The notes: a model not told the origin generated them from the letters alone. 64,000 nt of DNA from Anaerolineales bacterium (GCA_026129335.1 JAHCIH010000004.1:1-64000), one strand, 5' to 3'. Positions 43,215-53,143 are shown, counted from the first letter of the stretch. Numbers and translations: made by a program.

Positions 43215-43838
43215 ATGAACAGCAAAGTCTATGAAGCCGCCAGGCTGCTGGAGACCGGAGTCGACACAGCTGCCATCGCTCAGGCGGTGGAGCAAATCCT
43301 CGCCGCCGTGGGCGAGGACCCACAGCGCGAAGGGCTGCAGGATACCCCGCGGCGCGTGGCGCGCGCCTACGATGAACTGCTGGCCGGCTACCGCACCGAC
43401 CCGGTGGAACTGATCAACGATGCGCTCTTCGACGTGGAGTACGACGACATGGTGCTGGTGCGTGACATCGAGTTCTTCAGCCTGTGCGAGCACCACATGC
43501 TGCCCTTCATGGGCCGCGCCCACGTAGCCTACATCCCCAAGGGCAAGGTCATCGGCCTCTCGAAGATCCCCCGCATTGTGGACATGTTCTCCCGGCGTCT
43601 GCAGGTGCAGGAGCGCATGACTCGCGAGATCGCCGATTTCCTCTGCGAGGCGCTCAACCCCATCGGCGCCGGGGTGGTGGTGGAGGCTCTGCACATGTGC
43701 TCGGTGATGCGCGGCGTGAAGAAACACGATGCGCGCATGACCACCTCGACCATGGTGGGCAGTTTCCGCAGCAACCCGGCCACCCGCCAGGAGTTTCTGG
43801 ACAGCATCTCACGCGGGGCGCAGCCGCTGCATATCTAA
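43215..43838 (+). CDS. folE: GTP cyclohydrolase I
   Basis: A 207-residue FolE, first enzyme of folate synthesis (GTP to dihydroneopterin triphosphate). Zinc and substrate motifs are complete: [53 protein letters not shown] and the closing TMVGSF. A GAAAGGA site precedes the ATG. The folK, folB and pteridine-reductase-like genes converge on it from the other strand. Confidence 0.97.
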   Translation: MNSKVYEAARLLETGVDTAAIAQAVEQILAAVGEDPQREGLQDTPRRVARAYDELLAGYRTDPVELINDALFDVEYDDMVLVRDIEFFSLCEHHMLPFMGRAHVAYIPKGKVIGLSKIPRIVDMFSRRLQVQERMTREIADFLCEALNPIGAGVVVEALHMCSVMRGVKKHDARMTTSTMVGSFRSNPATRQEFLDSISRGAQPLHI

Positions 43839-43922
43839 AACGACTAGTACTTTTGTCTTGTGCGCCATTATCGATTTATGCGATAATTAAGCTGTTAACT
43901 ATCCTGTAAGGATAGAGGCGTC

Positions 43923-44087
43923 ATGGACAAAACCTCGAATTTCGCTGCAAAGGGCCAGGGCATGGTTGAGTATGCTCTGTTGCTCATCTTGATTGCCCTG
44001 TTCCTGGTGGGCAGCCTCACGCTGCTTAGCAGCACCATGGGCAACGTGTTCATCGAAAACCTTTTCCCCATCCTCAACCTCCCTTAG
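43923..44087 (+). CDS. Second Flp-like pilin, orphan
   Basis: A 54-residue protein that begins MDKTSNFAAKGQGMVEYALL and continues as one hydrophobic helix. The KGQGMVEY motif and length match the flp product at 35824-35988, so it is a prepilin of the same family. It stands alone between folE and folK, about 8 kb from the pilus cluster. A GGATAGAGG site precedes the ATG, and the leader holds an inverted repeat, TTATCG/CGATAA (43868-43886). Confidence 0.82.
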   Translation: MDKTSNFAAKGQGMVEYALLLILIALFLVGSLTLLSSTMGNVFIENLFPILNLP

Positions 44088-44099
44088 CCTGGGCAATGG

Positions 44100-44579
44100 C
44101 TAGAGCACGGCCGTGCGCCTGGCTTTGGCGCGCCAGCGCAGTTCGCCGGCGATCTGTTTCAGCGTTTGGCGGCTACGCGGCTCGCGCAGCTCCGGCGCGC
44201 ATTCGGCCAAGGGGATGGCCAGATGCGCCAGTGTCCATATATTGAAGTCCAGCACCTTGTCGTCGTAGACCAGGATGTCGATGTCGATGCTGCGTGGCGC
44301 GTACTTGTCCGCGCCCCGTTGGCGGCCGAGTTCGGCTTCCAACGGCAGCAGCACCTCCGCTTTCAGCGCCTCGGCGGAGAAGGCCGTGCGCACTTTGATG
44401 GCTGCGTTGAGGAAATCCGGCCCTTGCGTGCCGTGGGCGGGGAACCGCCAGGCGCGTGAAACACACAGCACCTCCAGCTGCTCGCGCAGCGCCTCCACGG
44501 CCAGCGGCATGTAATGTTCGGGGTCTATGTTGGAGCCCAGGCCCAGGCAGGCGGTGTGCTCATTCCCGGCGGCGCTCAA
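44100..44579 (-). CDS. folK: 2-amino-4-hydroxy-6-hydroxymethyldihydropteridine diphosphokinase
   Basis: FolK pyrophosphorylates the pterin before dihydropteroate synthase. The 159-residue protein has ACLGLGSNIDPEHYM at the N-terminus and the signature GADKYAPRSIDIDILVYDD. The start appears to be a TTG that overlaps the end of folB by 20 nt; there is no better start before the conserved GLGSN motif. Confidence 0.94.
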   Translation of the reverse strand: MSAAGNEHTACLGLGSNIDPEHYMPLAVEALREQLEVLCVSRAWRFPAHGTQGPDFLNAAIKVRTAFSAEALKAEVLLPLEAELGRQRGADKYAPRSIDIDILVYDDKVLDFNIWTLAHLAIPLAECAPELREPRSRQTLKQIAGELRWRAKARRTAVL

Positions 44580-44913
44580 TTTCCACTCCCACTGAGCGGG
44601 CGAAGCGCACTGCGCCGGGCTTTTCCACCCGCACGCGCGCGGCCTGGGCCAGCGGCTCCTCCAGGCATAGGGCGGCGATGTCCGCCGCCAGAGCCTCCAC
44701 GGTGAAGCGGGCGGCGCTTTCAGCGTGGGCGATGACCTTCTTGCTCACCGTGCGGTAATTGACGCAATCTTCGATGCGGTCGTTTTCGCCCGCCGCGCGC
44801 AAGTCGGCGCTGATCTCGATGTTGATCAGGATGTCTTGCGCCTGTTCGCGTTCCCAGTCATTGATGCCGATGATGCCGCGCACCAACAGGTCTTTGATGA
44901 TCACTTTGTCCAT
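44560..44913 (-). CDS. folB: Dihydroneopterin aldolase
   Basis: A 117-residue FolB that cleaves dihydroneopterin to the hydroxymethyl pterin used by FolK. The motifs IKDLLVRGIIGINDWERE and EDCVNYRTVSKKVIAHAES are typical, with the catalytic Glu and Lys regions kept. The ATG shares one base with the stop of the upstream SDR gene (TGATG), and the 3' end overlaps folK, so the three genes are tightly coupled. Confidence 0.92.
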   Translation of the reverse strand: MDKVIIKDLLVRGIIGINDWEREQAQDILINIEISADLRAAGENDRIEDCVNYRTVSKKVIAHAESAARFTVEALAADIAALCLEEPLAQAARVRVEKPGAVRFARSVGVEIERRRE

Positions 44914-45638
44914 CAGATAAGATGCCTTCCGCCGTCCAGGTGGATGATTTCGCCAGTGATGTAGTCCGGCCCGCAGAGCAGGAAGCGCAGCGTTTCGCCG
45001 ACTTCCTCCAAATCCGCCCAGCGCCCGGCCGGGGTTTGTTCGATGACCTTGGGGGCTTCCCCCGTGACCGGCGGCAGGATCGCGCCCAGCGCGATGCCGT
45101 TCACCATCACCCGCGGGGCCATGGCCGCAGCCAGCGAGCGGGTCAGCGCGGCCAGCGCCGCCTTGCTGATCGTGTAGGGCAGGTGGTCTGCGCCCGGGCG
45201 CAGGGCGCGCCAATCCAACATATTGACGATGCGCCCGGGCCGCCCCGGGGGCAGGGCGCGCCAGAATGCCTGGCTGAGCAGGAAGGGCGCGCTGAGGTTG
45301 ATGTCAAAGTGGCGCTGCCAGGCAGCAGGGTCGGTGTTCTCCAACTCCAGGTCTTCGAAGATCGCCGCGTTGTTCACCAGGGCGTAGAGCGGGCCGAACT
45401 CCGCCGCACGGGCCAGCAAACCGGCGGCTTGCTGCAAGTCGCCCAGGTCGGCTTGCAGCAGGTGGGCGGGCGTGCCGTTGCCCGCCAACTCCTCCTGCAG
45501 CGCGACGGCCTCGGCGGCCGAGCTGTGGTGGTGCAGCACCACACCGCCGCCGGCCTGCGCCACGGCGCGGGCCAGGGCGGCGCCAATCCGAACCCCCGCC
45601 CCGGTGATCAGCACCAATTTGCCTTCCAGGCTGTGCAT
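44913..45638 (-). CDS. SDR family oxidoreductase, pteridine-reductase/FolM-like
   Basis: A 241-residue short-chain dehydrogenase. ITGAGVRIGAALARAVA includes the Arg-Ile-Gly of pteridine reductases, followed by LHHHSSAAEA, ALVNNAA, NMLDWRALRP and the YTISK catalytic pair. PTR1 and FolM proteins share the RIG motif and the Asp in the position usually held by Ser. With folB and folK directly downstream, reduction of a dihydropterin is likely; the exact substrate is inferred. A TAGAAT box ends 7 nt before the ATG. Confidence 0.82.
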   Translation of the reverse strand: MHSLEGKLVLITGAGVRIGAALARAVAQAGGGVVLHHHSSAAEAVALQEELAGNGTPAHLLQADLGDLQQAAGLLARAAEFGPLYALVNNAAIFEDLELENTDPAAWQRHFDINLSAPFLLSQAFWRALPPGRPGRIVNMLDWRALRPGADHLPYTISKAALAALTRSLAAAMAPRVMVNGIALGAILPPVTGEAPKVIEQTPAGRWADLEEVGETLRFLLCGPDYITGEIIHLDGGRHLI

Positions 45639-45736
45639 GGGCTGTATTCTACCTGCCGGCTGAGGGGATTAAGAACATGTTAAAGCAGGCCCAAAAGCGA
45701 GAGGCTGGCTGTGCCCGAGGGTTAATATCTCATGCA

Positions 45737-46243
45737 ATGGATTATTCTGTGGCTTCATCCCGTTTCACTCCGGGCATTTGGCTGCCCTTGTTGGCGCTGA
45801 CTTTGTTGAGCGCCTGCGCCGGGGCTGGCTCGGATTCGCTGACTTTGGAAGAATTGAACATCCCCGCCAGCCTCTCGGCGGCCACCGAGGAACTGCCCAG
45901 AATACCGCTGGGCAGTTCGGCTTTCCGCGCCGACGACCCGGCGTCGGTGGCCCTGGCCAGCGGCCAGGTGCAGTTCATCGAATTCTTCGCTTATTGGTGT
46001 TCCACCTGCAAGGCGATGGCGCCCACGGTGCATGGCCTCGAAGACCTGTACGGTGAGCGGGTCAACTTCATCTATTTGGACCGCGAAGACCCGGCCACCG
46101 AACCCCTGCGCAGCCAGTTGGGCTACATCTACCAGCCGCACTTCTTCCTGCTCGCCCCGGATGGGGCCGTGCTCGCCCAATGGCGCGGCTACGTGGAAGG
46201 GAGCACCCTGCAGCAAGCCATTGTCGAAGCCCTGGGCGAATAG
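45737..46243 (+). CDS. Thioredoxin-fold lipoprotein
   Basis: A 168-residue exported thioredoxin-like protein. The signal segment ends in the lipobox LLSAC, and the active site is FAYWCSTCKAM; YIYQPHFFLLAPDG contains the cis-Pro region. It would exchange disulfides outside the membrane, like the TlpA protein further downstream. The ATG is chosen because a TAATAT box ends eight bases upstream; an in-frame start 60 bases earlier is weaker. Confidence 0.85.
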   Translation: MDYSVASSRFTPGIWLPLLALTLLSACAGAGSDSLTLEELNIPASLSAATEELPRIPLGSSAFRADDPASVALASGQVQFIEFFAYWCSTCKAMAPTVHGLEDLYGERVNFIYLDREDPATEPLRSQLGYIYQPHFFLLAPDGAVLAQWRGYVEGSTLQQAIVEALGE

Positions 46244-46269
46244 TTTCAAATCGTAACTCCCTAACATTG

Positions 46270-46327
46270 TGTCATCCTGAACAGCTTAGCCGTTGTCTTT
46301 GCAACGGCTAAGCGTCGTGAAGGATCC
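46270..46327. repeat. Interspersed repeat, family B, single arm
   Basis: TGTCATCCTGAACAGCTTAG, a hairpin (AGCCGTTG ... CAACGGCT) and AAGCGTCGTGAAGGATC match the arm of the repeat at 15190-15375 over ~58 bp with a few differences. It is non-coding and lies between the thioredoxin gene and the csoR promoter region. Confidence 0.65.
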
Positions 46328-46413
46328 TCATAACGCTGAAAATTGATGAACTGTCCGCTGGTCGGAGTGAAGAGCCCTTGACAGCCGCCTGCATCCCCGC
46401 TATCATCCTTCTG

Positions 46414-46437
46414 TATACCCCACCCCCCGGGGGTATT
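46414..46437. promoter_or_regulatory. Probable CsoR operator
   Basis: ATACCCCACCCCCCGGGGGTAT has the G/C-tract inverted repeat with flanking AT that CsoR repressors recognise. It lies 17 nt before the csoR start codon, where bound repressor would block transcription of the copper genes until Cu(I) is present. Recognised by pattern, not tested. Confidence 0.7.
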
Positions 46438-46453
46438 AGAAGTGAGGTGCCAT

Positions 46454-46726
46454 ATGCAGCACAGCCAACAAGCCAAACGTCGCCTGAAGACCATCGAGGG
46501 CCAGATCCGCGGCATCCAGCGCATGCTGGAGGAGGACGCCTACTGCATCGACGTGATGCGCCAGGTGCAGGCCGCCCAGGCTGCACTGGGCAAAGTGAGC
46601 CAGATTGTGCTCGAAGAACACATGCATTCCTGCCTGGTTTCCGCTGTGCGCGGCGAGGACCCCGACGAACGCGAGCGTGTGCTCAGCGAAATCGCTGAGG
46701 TGTATGCCGCGGCCACCAAGAGCTAA
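46454..46726 (+). CDS. csoR: Copper-sensing transcriptional repressor CsoR
   Basis: A 90-residue all-helical repressor that leaves DNA on binding Cu(I). The ligand triad Cys31-His56-Cys60 has exactly the CsoR spacing, which separates it from formaldehyde- or nickel-sensing relatives. The N-terminal KRRLKTIEGQIRGIQRML matches the family DNA-binding helix. It heads the copper operon and probably represses it through the operator just upstream. Confidence 0.93.
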   Translation: MQHSQQAKRRLKTIEGQIRGIQRMLEEDAYCIDVMRQVQAAQAALGKVSQIVLEEHMHSCLVSAVRGEDPDERERVLSEIAEVYAAATKS

Positions 46727-46752
46727 TCCCACCCCAACCCCAAGGAGATGTC

Positions 46753-46959
46753 ATGAACACGGTTACCTACACTGTCCCCAAGATCCACTGCGCCAATTGC
46801 GTCCACACCGTGGAAACCGAACTCTCGGAAATCCCCGGCGTGGAGAGCGTCAAGGCCAGCAATGTGGACCAGCGGGTCGTGATCAACTTCAGCGAACCGG
46901 CCAGCGAAGACCAGATTTTGGCTACTCTGGTCGAGATTAACTACCCCGCCGAAGCCTAA
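46753..46959 (+). CDS. copZ: Heavy-metal-associated copper chaperone
   Basis: A 68-residue HMA-domain protein with the metal-binding pair Cys13 and Cys16 in PKIHCANCVHTVE. It would carry Cu(I) to the P-type ATPases encoded downstream. The usual Met before the first Cys pair is replaced (IHCANC). An AAGGAG site precedes the ATG. Confidence 0.9.
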   Translation: MNTVTYTVPKIHCANCVHTVETELSEIPGVESVKASNVDQRVVINFSEPASEDQILATLVEINYPAEA

Positions 46960-46962
46960 GCC

Positions 46963-47430
46963 ATGTCCGCCAGCAAGCGGGAACGGCGAGAGCAGCGGCG
47001 GGCCGGAGCGCTGGCCCGCCGCAACCGCACCTGGCTGTTCGCCGGCCTGGTGATTTTGGGCCTGGCGGCTCTGGCCGCGTTCATGGCCCTAAGCGCACCA
47101 CGCCCCGAGCCGCTGGCCTCGCAGGCCCAGTTGGCGCTGGGTGAACAAGTCTACGCGCAGACCTGCGCGGTCTGCCACGGCGACCGCGGCCAGGGCCACC
47201 TGCTGCCGGGCGCCCCGGCGCTGGACCACAGCGAACATGCCTGGCACCACCCGGACGGCCAGATCCAGCAGCTGATCCTGGCGGGCGGCACTCTCATGCC
47301 GCCGCTGGGCGACCAGCTGAGCCACGAGGAGATCGTGGCGGTGATTCGCTACATCCAAACCTGGTGGACCCCGCAACAGTTGGAAGCGCAGCAGGAACTG
47401 AGCCAACAATATCCTTTGTTCGAGCCGTGA
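46963..47430 (+). CDS. Membrane-anchored c-type cytochrome
   Basis: A 155-residue protein with a basic N-terminus ([18 protein letters not shown]), one membrane helix (residues ~23-45) and an extracytoplasmic cytochrome c domain with the haem site [12 protein letters not shown] and the distal Met in [13 protein letters not shown]. It lies between the copper chaperone and CopB, 3 nt after one and overlapping the other (GTGA), so it belongs to the copper operon. Its electron partner is unknown. Confidence 0.85.
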   Translation: MSASKRERREQRRAGALARRNRTWLFAGLVILGLAALAAFMALSAPRPEPLASQAQLALGEQVYAQTCAVCHGDRGQGHLLPGAPALDHSEHAWHHPDGQIQQLILAGGTLMPPLGDQLSHEEIVAVIRYIQTWWTPQQLEAQQELSQQYPLFEP

Positions 47431-49565
47431 GCCAGCCCAGTCCCCACCAGCACGAAGAAGAAGCACATGGTGGTCATGCCCACGGGCATGACCACCATGA
47501 ACACGCCGGCCACCAGCACGGCCAGCATGCCGCGCATCGCGAACATGATCAGCAGCAGGCCAGCCATGCCCACGAAGAGCACGCCGGGCACACTGACCAC
47601 AGCGGCCACGAGGCAGTCTTCCGACAGCGTTTCTGGGTTTCGCTGCTGCTCTCCATCCCGGTGCTGCTTTACTCTGAAATGCTGCAGCACTGGTTCGGCT
47701 TCTCCGCCCCACGCTTTCCGGGCGACGAGTGGGTGGCGCCCATCTTCGCCACCGTCGTCTTCCTCTACGGCGGGCTGCCCTTCCTGCAAATGGCCGTCCC
47801 TGAGCTGCGCCAGCGCCGCCCCGGCATGATGCTGCTGATCAGCCTGGCCATTTCGGTGGCTTTCATCTATAGCACGGCTGCCTTCCTCTTCAGCCTGGGC
47901 GAAGACTTCTATTGGGAACTGGTCACCCTGATCGCCATCATGCTCCTCGGGCACTGGATCGAGATGCGCAGCGTACGCCAGGCCACCAGCAGCCTTGACG
48001 AGCTCGCCAGGCTGATGCCCGACCAGGCCGAACGCATTGGCCCTGACGGCGACCTGCAAACCGTCGCCGTATCCGCGCTGCAAGTGGACGACCTGGTGCT
48101 GGTGCGCCCCGGCGCCAACATTCCGGCCGACGGCGAAGTGGTCGAAGGCGCCTCCGCGGTCAACGAGGCTTTGCTCACCGGCGAGTCGACGCCGGTGAGC
48201 AAAGCCCCGGGCGACCGCGTGATCGCCGGCGCGCTGAACGGCGACGGCAGCCTGCGGGTGCGCGTGGCGGCTACGGGCGAAGGCACCGCGCTGGCCGGCA
48301 TTATGCGCCTGGTGCGCCAGGCGCAGCAAAGCCGCTCGCGCACACAAATATTGGCCGACCGCGCCGCGGCCTGGCTTTTCTATTTAGCGCTGGCTGCCGC
48401 GCTGCTCACCGCCGTCGCCTGGACGCTGGCCCAGGGCTTCGATTCGCAGGTACTGGCTCGCGTGGTCACCGTGCTGGTCATCGCCTGCCCGCACGCCCTG
48501 GGGCTGGCCGTGCCGCTGGTGGTCGCCATCAGCACCACCCTGGCCGCCGGCAATGGCCTGCTGGTCAAAGACCGGCTGGCCCTGGAAGAGGCCCGCCAGA
48601 TTGATGTGGTCGCCTTCGACAAAACCGGTACGCTGACCAAGGGCCAGATGGGCGTGGCTGGCATCCAGGCGTTCAGCGGCTGGGACGAAGACGATGCCCT
48701 GGCATTGGCCGCTGCGGTCGAAGGTGATTCCGAGCACCCGCTGGCCGCCGCAGTGCGGGGCGCCGCCGCGGACCGCGGGCTGAAATTGCCCGCGGTGAGC
48801 GACTTCGAGGCTATTAAGGGCCATGGCGTGCGCGCCCGCAGCGCGGGCCGCCAGGTCCATTTGGGCGGCCCGCGCCTGCTGGAACGCCTGAACCTGGCGC
48901 TGTCCCCTGAGGCGCAGGCTTTCGCCGAGCAGGCCGGCGCCAAAGCGCAGTCGGTCATCTATTTGGTTGTGGATGGCGAAATGGCCGCCGCACTCGCCAT
49001 CGCCGACATCCTCCGCCCCGAGAGCGCCGAGGTCATCCGGCGCTTGCACGCCATGGGCGTGCAGGTGGCCATGATCACCGGCGACAGCCGGGCAGTGGCC
49101 GAGGCGGTCGGCGCCGAACTGGGCATCGACCACGTCTTCGCCGAAGTGCTGCCGGAGCACAAGGACCACAAGGTCGCCGAGCTGCAGGCCGAAGGCCGCC
49201 GCGTGGCCATGGTCGGCGATGGCGTCAACGACGCCCCGGCGTTGGCCCGTGCCAACGTGGGCATCGCCATCGGCTCCGGCACGGATGTGGCCGTGGAGTC
49301 GGCCGGCATCATCCTGGTCAACAGCAACCCGGTGGACGTGCTCAAAGTGTTTGAACTGAGCCGGGCCACGTATCGCAAGATGGTCGAGAATCTGATTTGG
49401 GCCACCGGCTACAACGTGGTCGCCATCCCGCTGGCCGCCGGCGCGTTGGCCTGGGCGGGCATCCTGCTCTCGCCGGCGATGGGCGCGGTGCTGATGTCCG
49501 CCAGCACCATCGTTGTGGCCGTCAATGCCCAGCTGCTGCGCCGCGTCCGCTTGGGCGTGTTGTGA
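47427..49565 (+). CDS. copB: Copper-translocating P-type ATPase, CopB type (CPH motif)
   Basis: A 712-residue P1B ATPase. Its N-terminal ~65 residues are extremely His-rich instead of carrying an HMA domain, and the membrane motif is CPHALGL (CPH, the P1B-3 class), as in CopB exporters. The phosphorylated Asp is in [11 protein letters not shown], and the hinge [11 protein letters not shown] is intact. The GTG overlapping the cytochrome stop is the start, because the His-rich segment begins right after it. Family members pump Cu or Ag ions; direction (export) is inferred. Confidence 0.92.
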   Translation: MSQPSPHQHEEEAHGGHAHGHDHHEHAGHQHGQHAAHREHDQQQASHAHEEHAGHTDHSGHEAVFRQRFWVSLLLSIPVLLYSEMLQHWFGFSAPRFPGDEWVAPIFATVVFLYGGLPFLQMAVPELRQRRPGMMLLISLAISVAFIYSTAAFLFSLGEDFYWELVTLIAIMLLGHWIEMRSVRQATSSLDELARLMPDQAERIGPDGDLQTVAVSALQVDDLVLVRPGANIPADGEVVEGASAVNEALLTGESTPVSKAPGDRVIAGALNGDGSLRVRVAATGEGTALAGIMRLVRQAQQSRSRTQILADRAAAWLFYLALAAALLTAVAWTLAQGFDSQVLARVVTVLVIACPHALGLAVPLVVAISTTLAAGNGLLVKDRLALEEARQIDVVAFDKTGTLTKGQMGVAGIQAFSGWDEDDALALAAAVEGDSEHPLAAAVRGAAADRGLKLPAVSDFEAIKGHGVRARSAGRQVHLGGPRLLERLNLALSPEAQAFAEQAGAKAQSVIYLVVDGEMAAALAIADILRPESAEVIRRLHAMGVQVAMITGDSRAVAEAVGAELGIDHVFAEVLPEHKDHKVAELQAEGRRVAMVGDGVNDAPALARANVGIAIGSGTDVAVESAGIILVNSNPVDVLKVFELSRATYRKMVENLIWATGYNVVAIPLAAGALAWAGILLSPAMGAVLMSASTIVVAVNAQLLRRVRLGVL

Positions 49566-49596
49566 AAATTTGAGAACCTGAGGAATCTGATTAGCA

Positions 49597-52008
49597 ATGG
49601 CTGATACCAAACAATACAGCTTGCCCATCACGGGCATGACCTGCGCCGACTGTGTCGCCACGGTCGAGCGCAATTTGAAAAAGGTGCCCGGCGTGCAAAG
49701 CGCGCAGGTGAACCTGTCCTCCGAGCGTGCCTCGGTGGACTTCGACCCGGCTCAGGCGGCCCTGCCGGATATGCTCGCCCGCCTGCGCTGGGCCGGCTAC
49801 GACCTGGCGGTGGGCGAGGCCGACCTGGCCATCGCCGAGCTGCACGATGCCGCTGAGGCCCTGCGCCTGGAGAAGCTGCTCGCCGGGCTGGATGGTGTGC
49901 TGGAAGCCCAGGTGAACCTGGGCAACGGCCGCGCCCGGGTGCGCTACGTGCCCACCATCGTCAGCCAGGCCGACCTACGCCGCGCGGCAAGCGCTGCGGG
50001 CTTCGAAGTGCTGGAGCAGGGCGGCGAGGTGCAGGATGTGGAGCGCGCCGCCCGCGAACAGGAAGCGAGCAAGCAGCGCCGCCTGATGTGGATTGCCGTG
50101 CTCTTCAGCGCGCCGCTGTTCATCCTCTCCATGTCGCGTGACTTCGGCCTGCTGCCGGCCGCGCTGGCCCACGCCCCCTGGCTGGAGTGGCTCTTCTTCC
50201 TTTTGGCCACCCCGGTGCAGTTCTACGTCGGCCTTAGTTTCTATATCAATGGCTACAAAGCGTTGCGCAATGGCTCGGCCAACATGGATGTGCTCGTCGC
50301 CATGGGTTCATCGGCGGCCTATTTCTATTCCGTGGCTTTGCTGCTGGGCTGGCTTCCCGGCCATCACGGCTATTTCGAAACTTCGGCCCTGATCATCACG
50401 CTGATCCGCGTGGGCAAGTACCTGGAAATCGGCGCCAAGGGGCGCACCGGCGATTCGATCCGCAAGCTGATGGACCTGCGCCCCAAAATGGCCCGCGTGC
50501 TGCGCGACGGACAGGAGTTGGAAATCCCCAGCGCCGAGGTGCAGGTGGGCGACCGCGTGCTGGTACGCCCCGGCGAAAAGTTCGCTGTGGACGGCGTGGT
50601 GGTAGAAGGCCGCAGCTCCGCCGACGAGTCGATGATTACCGGCGAGTCGATGCCGGTGGTCAAAGGCCCCGGCGACGCGGTCATCGGCGCCACGCTGAAC
50701 AAGCAGGGCAGCCTGACTTTCGAGGCCACCAAAGTGGGCGCAGCCACCGCGCTGGCCCAAATCGTCCGCCTGGTGGAAGACGCCCAGGCCAGCAAGCCGC
50801 CCATCCAGAAACTGGGTGACCGTATTTCCGCTGTCTTCGTTCCCACGGTCATCCTCATCGCAATCGTCACCTTCGCTGCCTGGCTGTGGTTCGTCCCGGT
50901 CAGCGACGGCCTGACTCGCGCGATCATCAACGCCGCCGCCGTGCTGCTGATTGCCTGCCCCTGCGCCATGGGCTTGGCCACACCTACCGCGGTGATGGTC
51001 GGCACCGGCCGCGGCGCGGAGATGGGCATTCTGATCAAATCCGGCGACGCGCTGGAGCGTGCCTCCGGTATCAGTATGGTGCTTCTGGACAAGACCGGCA
51101 CGGTGACCCGCGGCCAGCCGGCAGTCACCGATGTGCTCACCAACGGCGCTGAGCAAAATGAACTGCTCCGCCTGGCCGCCAGCGTGGAAGATGCCAGCGA
51201 GCACCCGCTGGGCGAGGCCATCGTGGCCGAGGCCAAGGCCCGCAAGCTGGCGCTCAGCCGCCCCGATGGCTTCGCCGCCGAGGGCGGCCGCGGCGTCTCC
51301 GCCGAGGTGGACGGCCGCCAGGTGCTGATTGGCTCGGCCCGCTGGATGGACGAACGCGGCCTGGGCCTCAACGGCCTGGCCGCTGACGCCCAGCGCCTGC
51401 AGGCCGAAGGCAAGACCGCCGTGATGGTGGCGGTGGACGGCGAAGTGCGCGGCCTGTTCGGCGTGGCCGATACGCTCAAGGACGATTCCGCCGCGGCCAT
51501 CGCCGCGCTGCACCGCATGGGCCTCAAGGTCGGCTTGCTCAGCGGAGACAACCGCGCCGTGGCCGAAGCCATCGGCCGCCAGCTGGGCGTGGACACCGTG
51601 GTCGCCGAGGTGCTGCCCGACCAGAAGGTGGCCGAAGTGCGCCGCCTGCAGGAACAGGGCGAGGTGGTCGCCATGGTCGGCGACGGGGTCAACGACGCCC
51701 CGGCGTTGGCCCAGGCGCAGCTGGGCATTGCCATTGGCACGGGGACGGACGTGGCCATGGCCGCCGCGCCGGTGGTGCTGATCACCGGCGATCTGATGGG
51801 CGTGCCGCGGGCCATCGCCCTGGCGCGCGACACCCTGCGGGCGATCAAGCAGAACCTGTTCTGGGCGTTCATCTACAACATTCTGCTCATCCCCGCGGCG
51901 GCGGTGGGCCTGCTCAGCCCCATCCTGGCCGCCGGCGCCATGGCGCTCAGCGACATCTTCGTCATCGGCAACAGCCTGCGCCTGCGCGGCTGGAAGCCGG
52001 CGCGATAA
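49597..52008 (+). CDS. copA: Copper-translocating P-type ATPase, CopA type (CPC motif)
   Basis: An 803-residue Cu(I) exporter of the P1B-1 class. The first HMA domain has GMTCADC (Cys16, Cys19); a second HMA-like stretch (~residues 85-145) has lost both cysteines. The membrane motif is [11 protein letters not shown], phosphorylation site [11 protein letters not shown], and His-Pro in [10 protein letters not shown]. Having CopA and CopB side by side suggests copper tolerance over a wide range. The next gene is separate, with its own -10 box. Confidence 0.95.
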   Translation: MADTKQYSLPITGMTCADCVATVERNLKKVPGVQSAQVNLSSERASVDFDPAQAALPDMLARLRWAGYDLAVGEADLAIAELHDAAEALRLEKLLAGLDGVLEAQVNLGNGRARVRYVPTIVSQADLRRAASAAGFEVLEQGGEVQDVERAAREQEASKQRRLMWIAVLFSAPLFILSMSRDFGLLPAALAHAPWLEWLFFLLATPVQFYVGLSFYINGYKALRNGSANMDVLVAMGSSAAYFYSVALLLGWLPGHHGYFETSALIITLIRVGKYLEIGAKGRTGDSIRKLMDLRPKMARVLRDGQELEIPSAEVQVGDRVLVRPGEKFAVDGVVVEGRSSADESMITGESMPVVKGPGDAVIGATLNKQGSLTFEATKVGAATALAQIVRLVEDAQASKPPIQKLGDRISAVFVPTVILIAIVTFAAWLWFVPVSDGLTRAIINAAAVLLIACPCAMGLATPTAVMVGTGRGAEMGILIKSGDALERASGISMVLLDKTGTVTRGQPAVTDVLTNGAEQNELLRLAASVEDASEHPLGEAIVAEAKARKLALSRPDGFAAEGGRGVSAEVDGRQVLIGSARWMDERGLGLNGLAADAQRLQAEGKTAVMVAVDGEVRGLFGVADTLKDDSAAAIAALHRMGLKVGLLSGDNRAVAEAIGRQLGVDTVVAEVLPDQKVAEVRRLQEQGEVVAMVGDGVNDAPALAQAQLGIAIGTGTDVAMAAAPVVLITGDLMGVPRAIALARDTLRAIKQNLFWAFIYNILLIPAAAVGLLSPILAAGAMALSDIFVIGNSLRLRGWKPAR

Positions 52009-52057
52009 GCCCGCCATTAAGCCAGGCTTCATGCAGCCACGGTAAAATTGCTTCGTT

Positions 52058-53143
52058 ATGCCGCAATCGTCCTCCTTTTCCCGCAGAGACTTCCTTCAAT
52101 TGAGCGGCCTGGCGCTGGGCGGCATTGCCCTCTCCGGTCGCCTGAGCAGCGGCCTTTTGCAGCCGCTGATGGATGACTTCCCCCAGGCTGCGCGCCTGGG
52201 CCGGGTGGTCGAAGATTTCGGCCGGCCGACCAACCTGCGCGCTGCGCCCAGTTCCGAAGCCGCCCTGGTCGGTGAACTGCAGGCCGATGAAGTGGTCGAG
52301 TGCCTGCGTGAAGTGGTGGGCTACACCCCGTTCCGCAACCAGCGCTGGGTGGAGACCCCGCGCGGCTATGTCTGGTCGCCGCTTCTGCAGCCCGTGCGCA
52401 ACCTGCCCAACGCCCCGCTGAGCAGCCTGCCCGCCAGCGAGACCCCGGGCATGTGGATGGAAGTCACCGTGCCTTACGTGAACGCCCAGCTGGCCAACCC
52501 GCCGGCGCGCGGCTTCCGCGTTTCTTTTCTGGTCCAGAACAACCTGCCCGTGCGCTTCTATTATGGACAGGTGCTTTGGGTGGACGACATCCGTACCAAC
52601 GACAACGGCGCCATCGAATACCGCGTCGGCGAACTGCATGGCAGCCGCGGCGATATCTTCTGGGCCGCCGCTGAGGCGTTCAAGCCGATTTACCCCGAAG
52701 ACGTCACCCCCATCTCTCCCCAGGTGGAAAACAAACGCATTGATGTGAACCTGGCCCGGCAAACCCTCTCCTGCTTTGAGGATGAGCGCGAGGTCTTCTT
52801 CTGCCGGGTATCCACCGGTGACTATGGCGAAGGGCGCGCCACCCCGGTGGGCGACTACCTGCAAGTCTTCATGAAATATCTCTCCACTCATATGGAGGGT
52901 GGCAGCACCGGCGCTGGCTACGACCTGGGCGGGATCGGCTGGACCACCTTCATCGCCACCGGCGGCATCGCCATCCATTCCACCTATTGGCACAACAACT
53001 TCGGCGAGCGCACCTCGGCGGGCTGCGTCAACGTGACCCCGCAGGATGCCAAGTTCATCTACCGCTGGACCTCGCCGGAAGTCCCGTATTACCCCGGCAA
53101 CATGTTCGTGGCCGGCACGCGCGTGCGCGTCCTCGAGGGCTGA
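52058..53143 (+). CDS. Tat-exported L,D-transpeptidase with SH3 domain
   Basis: A 361-residue cell-wall enzyme. A twin-arginine signal (SRRDFLQLSGLALGG) is followed by an SH3-like domain (residues ~48-105, PTNLRAAPSSEAALVGEL) and a C-terminal YkuD domain with the catalytic HSTYWHNNFGERTSAGCVNV (His and Cys). It should form 3-3 crosslinks in peptidoglycan or attach proteins to it. A TAAAAT box lies nine bases before the ATG. Its place after the copper pumps may be chance. Confidence 0.9.
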   Translation: MPQSSSFSRRDFLQLSGLALGGIALSGRLSSGLLQPLMDDFPQAARLGRVVEDFGRPTNLRAAPSSEAALVGELQADEVVECLREVVGYTPFRNQRWVETPRGYVWSPLLQPVRNLPNAPLSSLPASETPGMWMEVTVPYVNAQLANPPARGFRVSFLVQNNLPVRFYYGQVLWVDDIRTNDNGAIEYRVGELHGSRGDIFWAAAEAFKPIYPEDVTPISPQVENKRIDVNLARQTLSCFEDEREVFFCRVSTGDYGEGRATPVGDYLQVFMKYLSTHMEGGSTGAGYDLGGIGWTTFIATGGIAIHSTYWHNNFGERTSAGCVNVTPQDAKFIYRWTSPEVPYYPGNMFVAGTRVRVLEG

